From the NCBI RefSeq assembly GCF_900635815.1, contig NZ_LR134173.1, positions 186,001 through 250,000 of the forward strand: DNA of 64,000 nucleotides, written 5' to 3'. The notes beneath the pieces are model-generated. The model did not search any database. It saw nothing but the letters and a program-made list of their open reading frames with translations, and was not told the DNA's origin. Numbering within the stretch: the first letter of the stretch is position 1; every line of letters begins with the position of its first letter. A program made the translations under genes and the position numbers. Below are positions 26,505 to 36,138 of this stretch, in pieces. The DNA is from Legionella cherrii. Its GTDB lineage: Bacteria > Pseudomonadota > Gammaproteobacteria > Legionellales > Legionellaceae.

Positions 26505-29425
26505 TGGACAATTCGTTACGCGCACTATGTGATGCTATAAAAAAAATACTTTCACAATTAAAGCCACAAAGCAATCCGCTATCTTTTATAGTGATTACCG
26601 GTAGAAATGCTCAAGGAAAATCGGCCATATTAAAGCAAAGTAATATGGAAGAAATACCTGTTTTTAGCGAACAACATGCTAAAATTTATTTCAATCAGAA
26701 AGGCATCATCATTGAGCTGGGTGAAAATTGGCTGAATAACAGCAAGACCTTATTACAAGCCACGCTAAAGCAATTAAATCGATGCAGCTCACATCTAAAA
26801 ATTACTGGTCTTGTTTTATGCATTGATGTCAATGAACTACTTATTGCTGAGCCGGGACAATTTGCAGAACATAAAAAAGCACATGTGCAATTGTTGGAGC
26901 GGTTTGGGGCCAATCTAAATTACTCGGTCAATCTTGCACTTATCTTTACCAAAATGGATACCCTAGCAGGTTTTACCGAATTTTATCAAGCCGATCACGC
27001 AACTGATTTATCGAAACCGCTAGGATTTTCGCTTGATTGTAGAAATGAACTTAAGAAAAAAATAGAGGCTTATTCATTACAATTCAATCAGCTTACCGAA
27101 CAAATTGGTCAACAAGTAATTAATAAAATGCATCCTGCACGTTCAACAATGAGGCGCAGTCTAATACGGGAGTTTCCATTACAGGTTGCAAGTTTGCGTG
27201 CCCCTATCCAAGCACTCATCCAAGGAATTTCACCGAAGCTTTTTAATTTACACTCCATTTACTTTACTAGTGCAGAGCAAGGTGGTGTAAGTATTGATCG
27301 GTTAAATAAGAAAATTCAGCATGAATACGCATTGGTAGTACAAGATACATTCCCGCAAGCTACAAATTTCAGGGCTTATTTTGTTGAGGGCGCATTAAAA
27401 ACCATTCAAGAGCATTGTAGTCAAGTACCACAAGCAAGAAAATTTTCACAAAAACCCATTATTGCAGCGACTGCAAGTATCGCCGGGATCAGTTTACTCC
27501 TCTTAAGTTACAACCACTACAAAACAGCTCACCTATTGGATGAAGCAAGTAAAGAATTACTCGCTTACGATGTACTCAATAGTCAAGAAAATAAGGAAAA
27601 ACAGGCTCTTTACCATTTGTCTAATGCCGCAAAAACGATGAGTCATATTCCAAGTAACTCCTTATCACTACCCACAGTACATCAATTAAAAACTAATTTA
27701 CACCAAAATGCTCAAAATCGTCTCCATGGTGAATTTTTACCCTCTTTAACTCATGAGCTAGAAGAGGTAATCAACAATCCAGGTAATACTCCGATTGTTC
27801 GCTATAATGCGCTGAAAATTTACTTGATGCTTAGCCAACCAGAACATTTTTCAGCGATGCAAGTACATGATTGGTTTGCTAACCGATGGAACAAACAACC
27901 TGAAAGTGCTTTAAAGAAACAAATGGCGCTGCTCAAACTTCTATTAAGCAAACCACCAAAAAATATAACCGTGAAACAACAGGTAATTACTGACGCGAGA
28001 AATTATTTAAATGCGTTGCCCTCCAGTTATCTTTATTATTCAATCGCTAAAGAGTTATTCCCTACTGCAAAACAAAAAATTGCAATTAACGGTTTTGTAT
28101 TGGCAACCAGCGAACTTCCGGTTTACTTTACCCGGTCTGGTTTTAATGAGGTGATGCAAAAAATTCCTGATATTAGCCATAATTTACAGAAAGAAAATTG
28201 GGTACTTGCACGCAATGATTCGCTCCAATTACAGGAAATGATAACACAAGCCTATTGTTTTGATTACGTCACCTGGTGGCAAACGTTCATGCGTAAGTCA
28301 CAACCTTTACATTACCAAGATTATCAAGCAGGGCGACAGGTTGTTAAAAGCTTGGAACAATCTCATGCACTGAGTAAAATAATTGGCTTAATTCAACAAG
28401 AAACTAAAGCAGATCTAACCGATAATTCATCCCCTTTTAATCATTCTATTGCCAATCAGTTTACCGATTTGAACTTAATGAGCCATTCCAGCACTAAAGA
28501 ACTTGGCTTAAAGATCGTTGATTTGGAGCGATTTATTTCCACCTTATCCATGATAAATGATGGCGGCAAAACAGCGTTTAATATTATTAGAACACGTTTT
28601 GCCAGTGATAGTGCCTCCGATCCAGTAAGCCTGCTTTACAATCAAGCGCGGCAATTACCCGAGCCTTTAAGTACCTGGACCAAACAATTAGCAAGTGATA
28701 CATGGGGCATTTTAATAAAAGACAGTCGTCAGTATATCAATCAACAATGGCAACAAACGGTTTATAGAGAATTCCAAATGACTATTGCCAGACGCTATCC
28801 TTTTGATGCGTCACAGAAAGAAGAAATAGCAATAAATGATTTTAATCATTTCTTTTCTACTCATGGCGCATTAAACACATTTACTGAAAGTTTCGTGAAA
28901 CCTTTCTTGGACGTTTCCAGTGCCGAGTGGAAACCTAAAGCGGTCAATGATTCGGTACTACCCATAGCGTCAGAAACATTGGATGCGCTCATCCGAGCCA
29001 ATATTATTACCAATATGTTCTTCCCTGATCATGGTGAAGAAAGCAAAATTGATTTTAGTTTACAAAAAATCAGTCTTGATCCTGTAGTTGCTAATCTAGA
29101 ACTTGAGATTGGCGGAACCAAATTAACTGATAATCAAGGCAGTGATTCAGTAATTCGTTTTTCCTGGCCGCAACCCAATGCAAAACTTGCACTGGACTCC
29201 ATTGAAGGCAATCATTATGAACTGGCAGAACAAGGTACCTGGGCCTTATTTAAACTGCTCGAAAAAGTAAATGTTCTGGTTGATGAGCAAGACAGTTCCA
29301 GCTTGCAAATTCTCTTTGAAATTAACAGTAATTCAGGGCGTTACTTATTAAAAACAAACAATCAAGTTAATCCCTTCACACCAGGAATTTTAAATGGATT
29401 TACCTTGCGTGACTCTATAGTCTAG
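26504..29425 (+). CDS. icmF: IcmF, Dot/Icm type IVB secretion protein
   Basis: 973 aa, matching Legionella IcmF rather than the longer type VI TssM. A nucleotide-binding P-loop GRNAQGKS lies at 33-40 and a TKMD box at 149-152, so the GTPase-like domain seems intact. One membrane segment is visible at ~317-337 (KPIIAATASIAGISLLLL); the remaining ~630 residues should be periplasmic, ending in the IcmF C-terminal beta domain (IRFSWPQPNAKLALDS). It partners DotU, with which it overlaps by one base, in protecting the Dot/Icm core complex and in intracellular growth (known from the family). No type VI genes are nearby. Confidence 0.92.
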   Translation: MDNSLRALCDAIKKILSQLKPQSNPLSFIVITGRNAQGKSAILKQSNMEEIPVFSEQHAKIYFNQKGIIIELGENWLNNSKTLLQATLKQLNRCSSHLKITGLVLCIDVNELLIAEPGQFAEHKKAHVQLLERFGANLNYSVNLALIFTKMDTLAGFTEFYQADHATDLSKPLGFSLDCRNELKKKIEAYSLQFNQLTEQIGQQVINKMHPARSTMRRSLIREFPLQVASLRAPIQALIQGISPKLFNLHSIYFTSAEQGGVSIDRLNKKIQHEYALVVQDTFPQATNFRAYFVEGALKTIQEHCSQVPQARKFSQKPIIAATASIAGISLLLLSYNHYKTAHLLDEASKELLAYDVLNSQENKEKQALYHLSNAAKTMSHIPSNSLSLPTVHQLKTNLHQNAQNRLHGEFLPSLTHELEEVINNPGNTPIVRYNALKIYLMLSQPEHFSAMQVHDWFANRWNKQPESALKKQMALLKLLLSKPPKNITVKQQVITDARNYLNALPSSYLYYSIAKELFPTAKQKIAINGFVLATSELPVYFTRSGFNEVMQKIPDISHNLQKENWVLARNDSLQLQEMITQAYCFDYVTWWQTFMRKSQPLHYQDYQAGRQVVKSLEQSHALSKIIGLIQQETKADLTDNSSPFNHSIANQFTDLNLMSHSSTKELGLKIVDLERFISTLSMINDGGKTAFNIIRTRFASDSASDPVSLLYNQARQLPEPLSTWTKQLASDTWGILIKDSRQYINQQWQQTVYREFQMTIARRYPFDASQKEEIAINDFNHFFSTHGALNTFTESFVKPFLDVSSAEWKPKAVNDSVLPIASETLDALIRANIITNMFFPDHGEESKIDFSLQKISLDPVVANLELEIGGTKLTDNQGSDSVIRFSWPQPNAKLALDSIEGNHYELAEQGTWALFKLLEKVNVLVDEQDSSSLQILFEINSNSGRYLLKTNNQVNPFTPGILNGFTLRDSIV

Positions 29426-29573
29426 TTCTGAACCTTGTTAACCACTGCACCTCTTGCCAAACCCGTTGTGAAAGCAAAGTGTGAAAAGACATAGGCGGAA
29501 AACCGCGAGTATTTGAGGAGAGAAGCACCTATTCAAGAAACAATCGACTTTCATTGCAGAATTAGAGAAAGGC

Positions 29574-29942
29574 CTACTTTCCTAAGCTCATTGACGAAGG
29601 TTGTTGACCATTTTTAAAAGCGATTGCTTCATTAATCAGTACCTTTGTACTGGAGGCTTCAAAAGATTTATCCCATTTAGGATAGATCCTCATGTATTCT
29701 TCTAAAAGATTAAACTCTATATTGCCATACAGATAATTCCTGGTCGCATTTAATACGGATATTTGATCAGAATAGTTTTGAAACCGTGGGTGTTTTTCCT
29801 TTTGCTGCTTGCAATAGGTTATTTCATCTTCAATACGATTCACTAAACTCTGAAATTGTGACTCAACGGTATTTTTTGGCGGTGCTTTTAACGAAGCAAA
29901 AAGGCCCATACCACCCTTATCTTCTTTTTGATGCTCGGACAT
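29574..29942 (-). CDS. Unknown 122-aa protein
   Basis: Not recognised. Soluble and mostly helical, charged, with a Gly-rich N-terminus (KGGMGLFASLK) and a likely helical bundle (SLVNRIEDEITYCKQQKEKH). It is convergent with icmF, 148 bases away. The upstream GGGAGATAATTATG gives an acceptable ribosome site. It could be a small effector or a cytosolic protein. Confidence 0.6.
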   Translation of the reverse strand: MSEHQKEDKGGMGLFASLKAPPKNTVESQFQSLVNRIEDEITYCKQQKEKHPRFQNYSDQISVLNATRNYLYGNIEFNLLEEYMRIYPKWDKSFEASSTKVLINEAIAFKNGQQPSSMSLGK

Positions 29943-30144
29943 AATTATCTCCCTATAATTCAGATACAGTAGCTAATTCAAATCATTATTGCATCGTGTT
30001 CAATCCTACTTGAATGAGGCCAAATTTTTAAAATCCATTCAACTTTTTATGGTAATTATAGTTAAAATTTTAACAACAGAGAGGCAGATTCCTTGGATTT
30101 CATATATACTCTTTATCTCTATTGAAAAAAGAAAGGTCTATTTT

Positions 30145-30975
30145 ATGCGTACGTTTATTTCCTATTTGCTTATTGCATTATTCAGTTTTGGCCTGCTCGT
30201 TAACGAAGCCTCTGCCAAGCGTTTTGGCGCAGGTAGAAGTTTTGGAATACAGCGTTCACAAAACGCCCTGTTTTCCCAAAATAAAGTACAGAAATCAAGT
30301 GTTATGGGACAAAGCACCAAAAGTCCAAGCAGATGGGGCGGTTTACTCAGCGGTTTATTAATTGGTGGCTTACTGACCAGCTTATTTATGGGACATGGTC
30401 TTACCAGTGGGATCTTGTCATGGATCATTGTAGGTGCGATTATTTTCTTCATTGTCGGTTTTTTCCGCAAAAGAATGCAACCTGGTTTTCAGTCTGGACA
30501 AAGCCAAACCAGCTCCTTTAACCAAAATCCCTTCAGTAATTTTACGCAATCGTTCAATAGCAGCAGTGCAGGGGGTTATGGCGATAATGGCGTTGCTGAA
30601 TATCCTGCAGGTTTTGTACCTGAGGCCTTTTTACGTGAAGCAAAGGTGACATTTAATCGATTACAAGCAGCTTACGATCAAAAGAATCTTCAAGATATGA
30701 GTGAGTTCACCGCACCCGAGGTATTTGCAGAAATTAAAATGCAATTGGATGAGCGGGGAGATGCGCCTAATAAAACAGAAGTCATCAGTTTAGACGCTGA
30801 ATTACTTGATGTTTCAAGACAATCTAATTCTCTAATCGCGAGTGTTCGCTTTACTGGCTCTATTAAAGAAAATGATGAACCAAGCCAGCTTGATGAAATT
30901 TGGCACTTTCGTCAATTCCCTAACAGTCCTCAATGGGTTGTGGGTGGGATTCAACAAGACGTATTTCAGCCCTAA
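30145..30975 (+). CDS. Tim44-like domain membrane protein
   Basis: 276 aa from ATG 30145 (MRTFISYLL), preceded by GAAAGG; an in-frame start at 29989 would add 52 residues in front of an evident signal sequence. After the signal peptide (ends near NEASA) comes a basic Ser/Gly stretch, a Gly-rich double membrane segment (GGLLSGLLIGGLLTSLFMG; GILSWIIVGAIIFFIVGFF), a Gln/Ser/Asn linker, and a C-terminal Tim44/NTF2-like domain (FLREAKVTFNRLQAAYDQKN to WHFRQFPNSPQWVVGGIQ). Bacterial members are inner-membrane proteins of unknown task. The call is on overall domain layout. Confidence 0.85.
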   Translation: MRTFISYLLIALFSFGLLVNEASAKRFGAGRSFGIQRSQNALFSQNKVQKSSVMGQSTKSPSRWGGLLSGLLIGGLLTSLFMGHGLTSGILSWIIVGAIIFFIVGFFRKRMQPGFQSGQSQTSSFNQNPFSNFTQSFNSSSAGGYGDNGVAEYPAGFVPEAFLREAKVTFNRLQAAYDQKNLQDMSEFTAPEVFAEIKMQLDERGDAPNKTEVISLDAELLDVSRQSNSLIASVRFTGSIKENDEPSQLDEIWHFRQFPNSPQWVVGGIQQDVFQP

Positions 30976-31286
30976 TAGAAGATGAACCTGGGTATTCTAC
31001 AAAACCCAGGTCATCCCTCTTCATCCTAGGGTCATTTCCATTGGGTTAAGAGAATTTCCCTTCTCCCTCGAGCCCGTCCTGCGGTATGCTACAAGATATT
31101 TCTCTCCTTGAGCACTTGCTAAAACGAGAAGTTACCTCGCTAAGTTCAGGATGACGAAGACAAAGAAGAAAAGGTCTCTCAGGGTGGCTGACGCATTGAT
31201 TACAGCGACTAGACCTGCACCCGCTGCCCCAGCCAATTGTCACTGAATAGCAAATTCAGGCTAGTAATTTCAATTGGCTCAGGACA
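30976..31286. other. Gene-free gap with one hairpin
   Basis: 311 bases between convergent genes. It has a 7-bp stem, ACCTGGG (30986-30992) with CCCAGGT (31005-31011), just after the Tim44 stop and without a T-run. The rest contains repeat-like fragments (TTCCCTTCTCCCTCGAG) but no convincing ORF. Confidence 0.4.
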
Positions 31287-32918
31287 CTAATTCACAATAA
31301 GTGTTTCATCAAATACAACTACTTGATTCCGCCCCCTTTCCTTGGCTTTATATAAAGCCTTATCTGCCTGGATTACAATGCTGTTGATATCATGATTGTT
31401 ATTAAAAGATGAAATGCCAACACTAATCGTCACATGAACTTTTTGCTCATTCACAGTAAAATAATTTCTGGAAAATTGAAGCCGTAAATCATTACAAATT
31501 TTTAGACTGCTTTCCAGATCGGCACCGGGCAATATGATTGCAAACTCTTCCCCGCCATATCGTCCAATAATGTCTCGATTACGTAAACTAACCATGAATA
31601 ATGAGGCCAGCTTTTTAATTACCAGATCACCAAAGGGATGACCATAGGTATCATTAATCAATTTAAAATGATCAATATCGATCATGATAAAAGACAAAGG
31701 TGAGTTCTGTTGTTTCGCTCTAGCCACTTCAATATTTAAACGATTTAAAATACTTGAATGGTTTAATAAACCCGTCAGACTATCTGTAGTCATGTAATAA
31801 TTTAAAATGCTTGCACGGTTTGATCGTGAGCGTACCGCTGAAACCAAATCATGTGGTGAAACAGGTTTGGTAAGAAAGTCATCTCCGCCCAAACTAATCG
31901 CTGCTAATTTTTTATTTTTGTCATCCTCTGTAGAGAGGAAGATAATTGGCATTTTAGTATATCTTCTATCCTTGCGCAGTAACGCAGCAAGCTCCAAACC
32001 CGAACACCCTGGCATATAAATATCCATCAACAATAGATCGGGCTGAAATGTTTCAAGCTCTTTTAATAAATTTAATGGATTGGTAATGGCGCGTGTAATC
32101 ATATCCGCTTGTTTTAAAATCAGCGAATAATATTCAGCAAGTGACTTAGAATCATCCAGAATTAAAATGCGGTATGCTTCATTAACCGTTGAACTGCAAT
32201 TTATGTTTAATTCTTGTACTAAATACGTTACATCGAGGGGCTTTTGAAAATAAGCCACACACCCGGCACGTATTGCAGTAAGTCGCGGTTCTAAATCAGC
32301 ATTTGGAACGATACAAAATAATTGAATGGGTGTTTTTTGCTTTTTTTGTATCGCAATCAGTTGATCCAGCGCAGATTTTTTCAAATAATTGGTATCAACA
32401 ATTATTGCAACAGGTTGTTTCTCTTGAACGGAAATCAATAAAGACCCTATATCATCTATAGGTTGTGCATGGTAGCCAGCGTGTTTAAGATTTTCACTCA
32501 GTTCATGAACTAAATCAGTTTCCTGTTCTAAGATGTACACTAATTTATTGTCGGTAAGCTCCGTTACGTCCGTAAAAATGAGTGGTTTTTTTGGAGCCTC
32601 TTTAGCCAATGCACTTTTTAACTGGGCAAAAAAAGAATTAATTAGTTCTTGATCCTCATGAGTTAATAGTCCATTAACCAAAATTTCCTTTAATAATATT
32701 TCCATCTGGCGTGCTGTCTTACTTAATTCAGTATAACCATAGGTTCCCGCTGAGCCGCACAAACTGTGGACATCGCGATGAAAGGTTTGAAAACCTGCTA
32801 AATCCCACTTTTTGAGTAGCGCATGCCATTGGGTCTCTATATTATGAATTTTTTCTGGTAAATTCTTGCTATAGAGAACAAAAAGATCATGTAATTTTTT
32901 CTGTATTTTTTCATCCAT
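31287..32918 (-). CDS. Hpt-REC-REC-GGDEF diguanylate cyclase
   Basis: 543 aa. Order: an Hpt phosphotransfer domain (HSLCGSAGTYG, phospho-His), a degenerate receiver (~residues 110-225, YFQKP), a full receiver (ILILDDSKSLAEYY; phospho-Asp in LLMDIYMPG; Lys in FLTKP), and a C-terminal GGDEF domain with intact active site RYGGEEF and an inhibitory I-site RNRD five residues before it. It should make cyclic-di-GMP from GTP under phosphorelay control with product feedback. I use ATG 32918 (MDEKIQKK); it overlaps the end of the upstream receiver gene by 8 bases. An ATG six codons earlier is also possible. Confidence 0.92.
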   Translation of the reverse strand: MDEKIQKKLHDLFVLYSKNLPEKIHNIETQWHALLKKWDLAGFQTFHRDVHSLCGSAGTYGYTELSKTARQMEILLKEILVNGLLTHEDQELINSFFAQLKSALAKEAPKKPLIFTDVTELTDNKLVYILEQETDLVHELSENLKHAGYHAQPIDDIGSLLISVQEKQPVAIIVDTNYLKKSALDQLIAIQKKQKTPIQLFCIVPNADLEPRLTAIRAGCVAYFQKPLDVTYLVQELNINCSSTVNEAYRILILDDSKSLAEYYSLILKQADMITRAITNPLNLLKELETFQPDLLLMDIYMPGCSGLELAALLRKDRRYTKMPIIFLSTEDDKNKKLAAISLGGDDFLTKPVSPHDLVSAVRSRSNRASILNYYMTTDSLTGLLNHSSILNRLNIEVARAKQQNSPLSFIMIDIDHFKLINDTYGHPFGDLVIKKLASLFMVSLRNRDIIGRYGGEEFAIILPGADLESSLKICNDLRLQFSRNYFTVNEQKVHVTISVGISSFNNNHDINSIVIQADKALYKAKERGRNQVVVFDETLIVN

Positions 32919-33303
32919 TATATTTAAACCATGCATTTTTTATTGACGTCGCAAGCGTCAAAGGATCAAAAGGTTTTTTAATGACATCAATTGCTCCAAT
33001 CGACTTATAATCTTCTATCTCATTATTTTGTATTTTAGCCGTCATAAATATAGCGGGTATTTTTATAAAATTTGGATTCTTACGTAATTCTCGTAAGGTA
33101 GTAGGTCCATCCATTTCCGGCATCATGACATCCAACAAAAGCAAATCAGGGATGTATTCCATTGCTTCTTCGAGAATTTTTTTTCCATTAGAACAATACC
33201 TCACCGTGAACCCACCAATATCTTCCAAAGCAATTTGGGCAATAGCTCTTATATCCTCTTCGTCTTCAGCATATAAAATCTTTTTAAGTTCTTTATCAGC
33301 CAT
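32911..33303 (-). CDS. Single-domain response regulator (REC)
   Basis: 130 aa, one receiver domain and nothing else: acidic pair AEDEEDI, phospho-Asp in LLLDVMMPEMDG, Thr in IFMTAK, and Lys in VIKKPFD. Lone receivers act as phosphate shuttles between a kinase and an Hpt domain. It lies between an MHYT hybrid kinase and an Hpt-containing cyclase, overlapping the latter, so it is likely the middle of one relay. Confidence 0.9.
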   Translation of the reverse strand: MADKELKKILYAEDEEDIRAIAQIALEDIGGFTVRYCSNGKKILEEAMEYIPDLLLLDVMMPEMDGPTTLRELRKNPNFIKIPAIFMTAKIQNNEIEDYKSIGAIDVIKKPFDPLTLATSIKNAWFKYNG

Positions 33304-33326
33304 CTTCCTTTCCTTTAATCAATCCC

Positions 33327-35951
33327 TTAGAGAAGGTTTTTAATCGTATTTAATAAAATTTCATTTGAGGAACTCGATTTAAGCAATGCTTGACTCACAT
33401 ACTTAGAATAATCTTCATTTAATTTGGTATCAGAAAATACAAGAACCGGCGCATGATATTTCGATATCAAAGGAAGAATGTCGGCACCATTTCCATCGGG
33501 CAACAATAAATCTAAAATCACTAAATTATATTTCTCATTTTCAAGCCTTTTTTTTGCTTCGTGTAAATTATTCGCAGTTGTAACGTTCGCATGTTTTTCC
33601 AGCAGCACTTCTAAAATTTTTTGGGTATCTTTATTATCTTCAACATGCAATATATGAGGTTTGCTTTGGAGGTTATTTTTTTGTATCTTGCTGATTGTGA
33701 ACAGTAGCTTATTAAAATCTATTGGTTTATCCAACCAATCAACTATTGAAACAGCATCTCCATTGGATAATTCCCTTCCTGTTTCAGCAATGACAGAAAG
33801 CACGATAATTGGTAAATTTTTTGTTTTTTTATTGGAGCGCAGTTCTCTAATAAACGAAACTCCATCTTGATCCGGTAATATGAGATCCAACAAGAGCGCA
33901 TGGTATTCCTGTTTTTCTAACATTTCTCGCGCCTCTTTCGCAGTATTAGCCACCTCCACAAGAAAACCCGCCGATTCTAACAGTAATTTGATGTAATTTG
34001 ATTGATCACTATCGTCTTCACAAATAAGTAGTCTCTTTCTAGACTCTGGAGCAGCTATTTGATTTTTTTCCTGGCTAATAGGCAATTGGTGTGCTATTGG
34101 TAAATCGAAATAAAAGGTAGTAAGATCATTAGGCTTACTCTCAAAACTTAAGCATCCTCCCATTTTTTCAATAATGGTCTTGCTGATGTTTAATCCTAAA
34201 CCGGTCCCCCCCTTTCCTCGGGTCGTTGAAGAGTCGCCTTGAGAAAATTTTTGAAAAATTCGAGATTGGAATTCAGGTGATATTCCCGTACCCTTATTGG
34301 TAATAGAGACACGCACCGATGAATCAATTTGTTGGATCCTTAAGGTAATCTTCTCCTTTTCATAAGAAAATTTACAGGCATTAGAAACCAAATTGGCCAA
34401 AACTTGCATTAAACGACCTGGATCAACGGTAACTAAATATTCTTTTTCAGGCGGAATTAATTCAATTTTTACCCCGAACTTATCTGCATACATTTTATTA
34501 ACATCGATTGATTCCTCAACTATTTCATTTAAGTTGCTTACTTTTAATTCAAAATCCATTTGCCCGGCTTCAACTTTTTCAATATCCAAAATATCATTAA
34601 TTAACAACAATAGACGCTCACAGTTATTATTTGCTATTTCAAGCAATTTCATTATTTTTTCGGGAAATTTACCCATAACCCCACTTACTAAAAGTCCCAG
34701 AGACCCCCGAATAGAAGTAAGTGGTGTACGTAACTCGTGACTCACTATAGAAACAAATTCATTTTTTAGTCTTTCAGTCTGTTTCAAATCAGTAACATCA
34801 TGGATTACAATCACTGCACCTAAGTTCTTTCCCTCTGAATTGATTATTTTTTGTCCATCAATGACTACATTGCGAATCCCATTATTTTTAATGTGCATCA
34901 GGAGCTCAACAGCGCGCACGCGTTCACCATTTAAAGCGCGTTTAAGAGGAAAATCTTCGCGGTCAATGAGATTATTATTGGTAGTGTAAAGACTAAAATA
35001 ATCCAAGATATTATTGATGTTTTTATTTGACTTGTCTGTGTTGATGTATTTTTGAATCGTATGATTCAAGACAGTAATTCGCCCCTCAGCATTACATGCG
35101 ATAATCCCATCTTCTAAGTTATCCAGCATTGCATTGAGAAACTCCTTCTCATTTGAGATCGCCGTGACCATTTTTTTGTAATAATTTGATACAGTCAGTG
35201 CAAGAGCACAAATCAATCCACTAACTCCTGCTATGAAGAAGGCTAAATAACTAGGTTGTATCGCTGCATTTTCGTTTACCATCACATGGGATAAATTAGG
35301 GGTAAATACTGCGGCTGACATCCCTGTATAATGCATTCCACAGATAGCGAGTCCCATGAGCAAGGAACTGATTATTTTTAAATTAAATTGTCTTTTAATT
35401 GAACCATAATTGCTTTCTAACGCTAACCAAATAGCAGCTTCTGCGGCAGCAATTCCAATAAGAATAGAAAGAAAAAATAAAGTTGGTAAATAATGAATCG
35501 TTACATGAACCTTCATTGCCTCCATGCCCATATAGTGCATACTGGATATAGCAAGACCAACGATTAAGCCACCCAAAGCAAAATGCAATATGGAGTAATC
35601 TTTTTTCTGTAGAATAAACAAAGCTAAAGCGGAGGCAAGTATGGCAACAATTAGGGAGGCTGCCGTCCAACTTAAATCATACTCCATGGGCATAGGCATA
35701 ATAAATGCCAACATGCCAACAAAATGCATGGACCATATTCCTGCCCCCATGGCAAAAGCACCGCCTGCAAGCCAGTAAGTTCGCGCTTGCTTATTTTTTG
35801 TAGCACGAAGCCTGCCTACTAGATTTAAAGCCACATAAGAAGCAAAAACTGCGATTATATAGGATAAGATCACCAACTTTACATCATAGTGACCCGTTAT
35901 TACATCAACCGGAATTGGAGTTGTTTGAAACCATTCAGAAAAAGTGTCCAT
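33327..35951 (-). CDS. MHYT-PAS hybrid sensor histidine kinase with two receivers
   Basis: 874 aa from ATG 35951 (MDTFSEWF); an earlier in-frame start at 35975 adds 8 residues. The N-terminal ~255 residues are a seven-helix MHYT membrane sensor with three motifs (MHFVGM, MHYMGM, MHYTGM) thought to bind copper and sense oxygen, CO or NO. Next a PAS domain (LDNLEDGIIACNAEGRITVL), the His-phosphorylation box SHELRTPLTSIRGS, the N box NLVSNACKFS and the G box GKGGTGLGL. Two receivers follow (LLLDLILPDQDG; LVILDLLLPDGNG); the second appears to end early, close to the C-terminus. It heads a - strand operon with the lone receiver and the GGDEF protein. Confidence 0.92.
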   Translation of the reverse strand: MDTFSEWFQTTPIPVDVITGHYDVKLVILSYIIAVFASYVALNLVGRLRATKNKQARTYWLAGGAFAMGAGIWSMHFVGMLAFIMPMPMEYDLSWTAASLIVAILASALALFILQKKDYSILHFALGGLIVGLAISSMHYMGMEAMKVHVTIHYLPTLFFLSILIGIAAAEAAIWLALESNYGSIKRQFNLKIISSLLMGLAICGMHYTGMSAAVFTPNLSHVMVNENAAIQPSYLAFFIAGVSGLICALALTVSNYYKKMVTAISNEKEFLNAMLDNLEDGIIACNAEGRITVLNHTIQKYINTDKSNKNINNILDYFSLYTTNNNLIDREDFPLKRALNGERVRAVELLMHIKNNGIRNVVIDGQKIINSEGKNLGAVIVIHDVTDLKQTERLKNEFVSIVSHELRTPLTSIRGSLGLLVSGVMGKFPEKIMKLLEIANNNCERLLLLINDILDIEKVEAGQMDFELKVSNLNEIVEESIDVNKMYADKFGVKIELIPPEKEYLVTVDPGRLMQVLANLVSNACKFSYEKEKITLRIQQIDSSVRVSITNKGTGISPEFQSRIFQKFSQGDSSTTRGKGGTGLGLNISKTIIEKMGGCLSFESKPNDLTTFYFDLPIAHQLPISQEKNQIAAPESRKRLLICEDDSDQSNYIKLLLESAGFLVEVANTAKEAREMLEKQEYHALLLDLILPDQDGVSFIRELRSNKKTKNLPIIVLSVIAETGRELSNGDAVSIVDWLDKPIDFNKLLFTISKIQKNNLQSKPHILHVEDNKDTQKILEVLLEKHANVTTANNLHEAKKRLENEKYNLVILDLLLPDGNGADILPLISKYHAPVLVFSDTKLNEDYSKYVSQALLKSSSSNEILLNTIKNLL

Positions 35952-36109
35952 TATTACTTCCTGTAATAGTAACACAGAGATTAATTATATTTTTTATTTT
36001 TGCGGTGAATCACTTAAGGCATTTATTTAAAATGCCCTACTTGATTATAGACCTTTTTGACACTTTTTACGTACAGAAAACTTATTATTGCGTATTCATT
36101 TACCTAACA

Positions 36110-36131
36110 ACGTGCCCGCGCGCGGGCACGT
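36110..36131. terminator. Perfect 22-bp palindrome after greA
   Basis: ACGTGCCCGCG (36110-36120) is followed directly by its complement CGCGGGCACGT (36121-36131). It lies 8 bases past the greA stop on the - strand and forms a very stable stem, with a tail TTGTTAGG on that strand. Probably a greA terminator, although the T-run is poor and the absence of a loop is unusual. Confidence 0.5.
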
Positions 36132-36138
36132 TTAAGGA

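Noticed and set aside
25716..29425. DotU-IcmF as part of a type VI secretion system
   Set aside because: Sizes match the Dot/Icm proteins, and no other tss gene (tssB, tssC, hcp, vgrG, clpV) is in the window.
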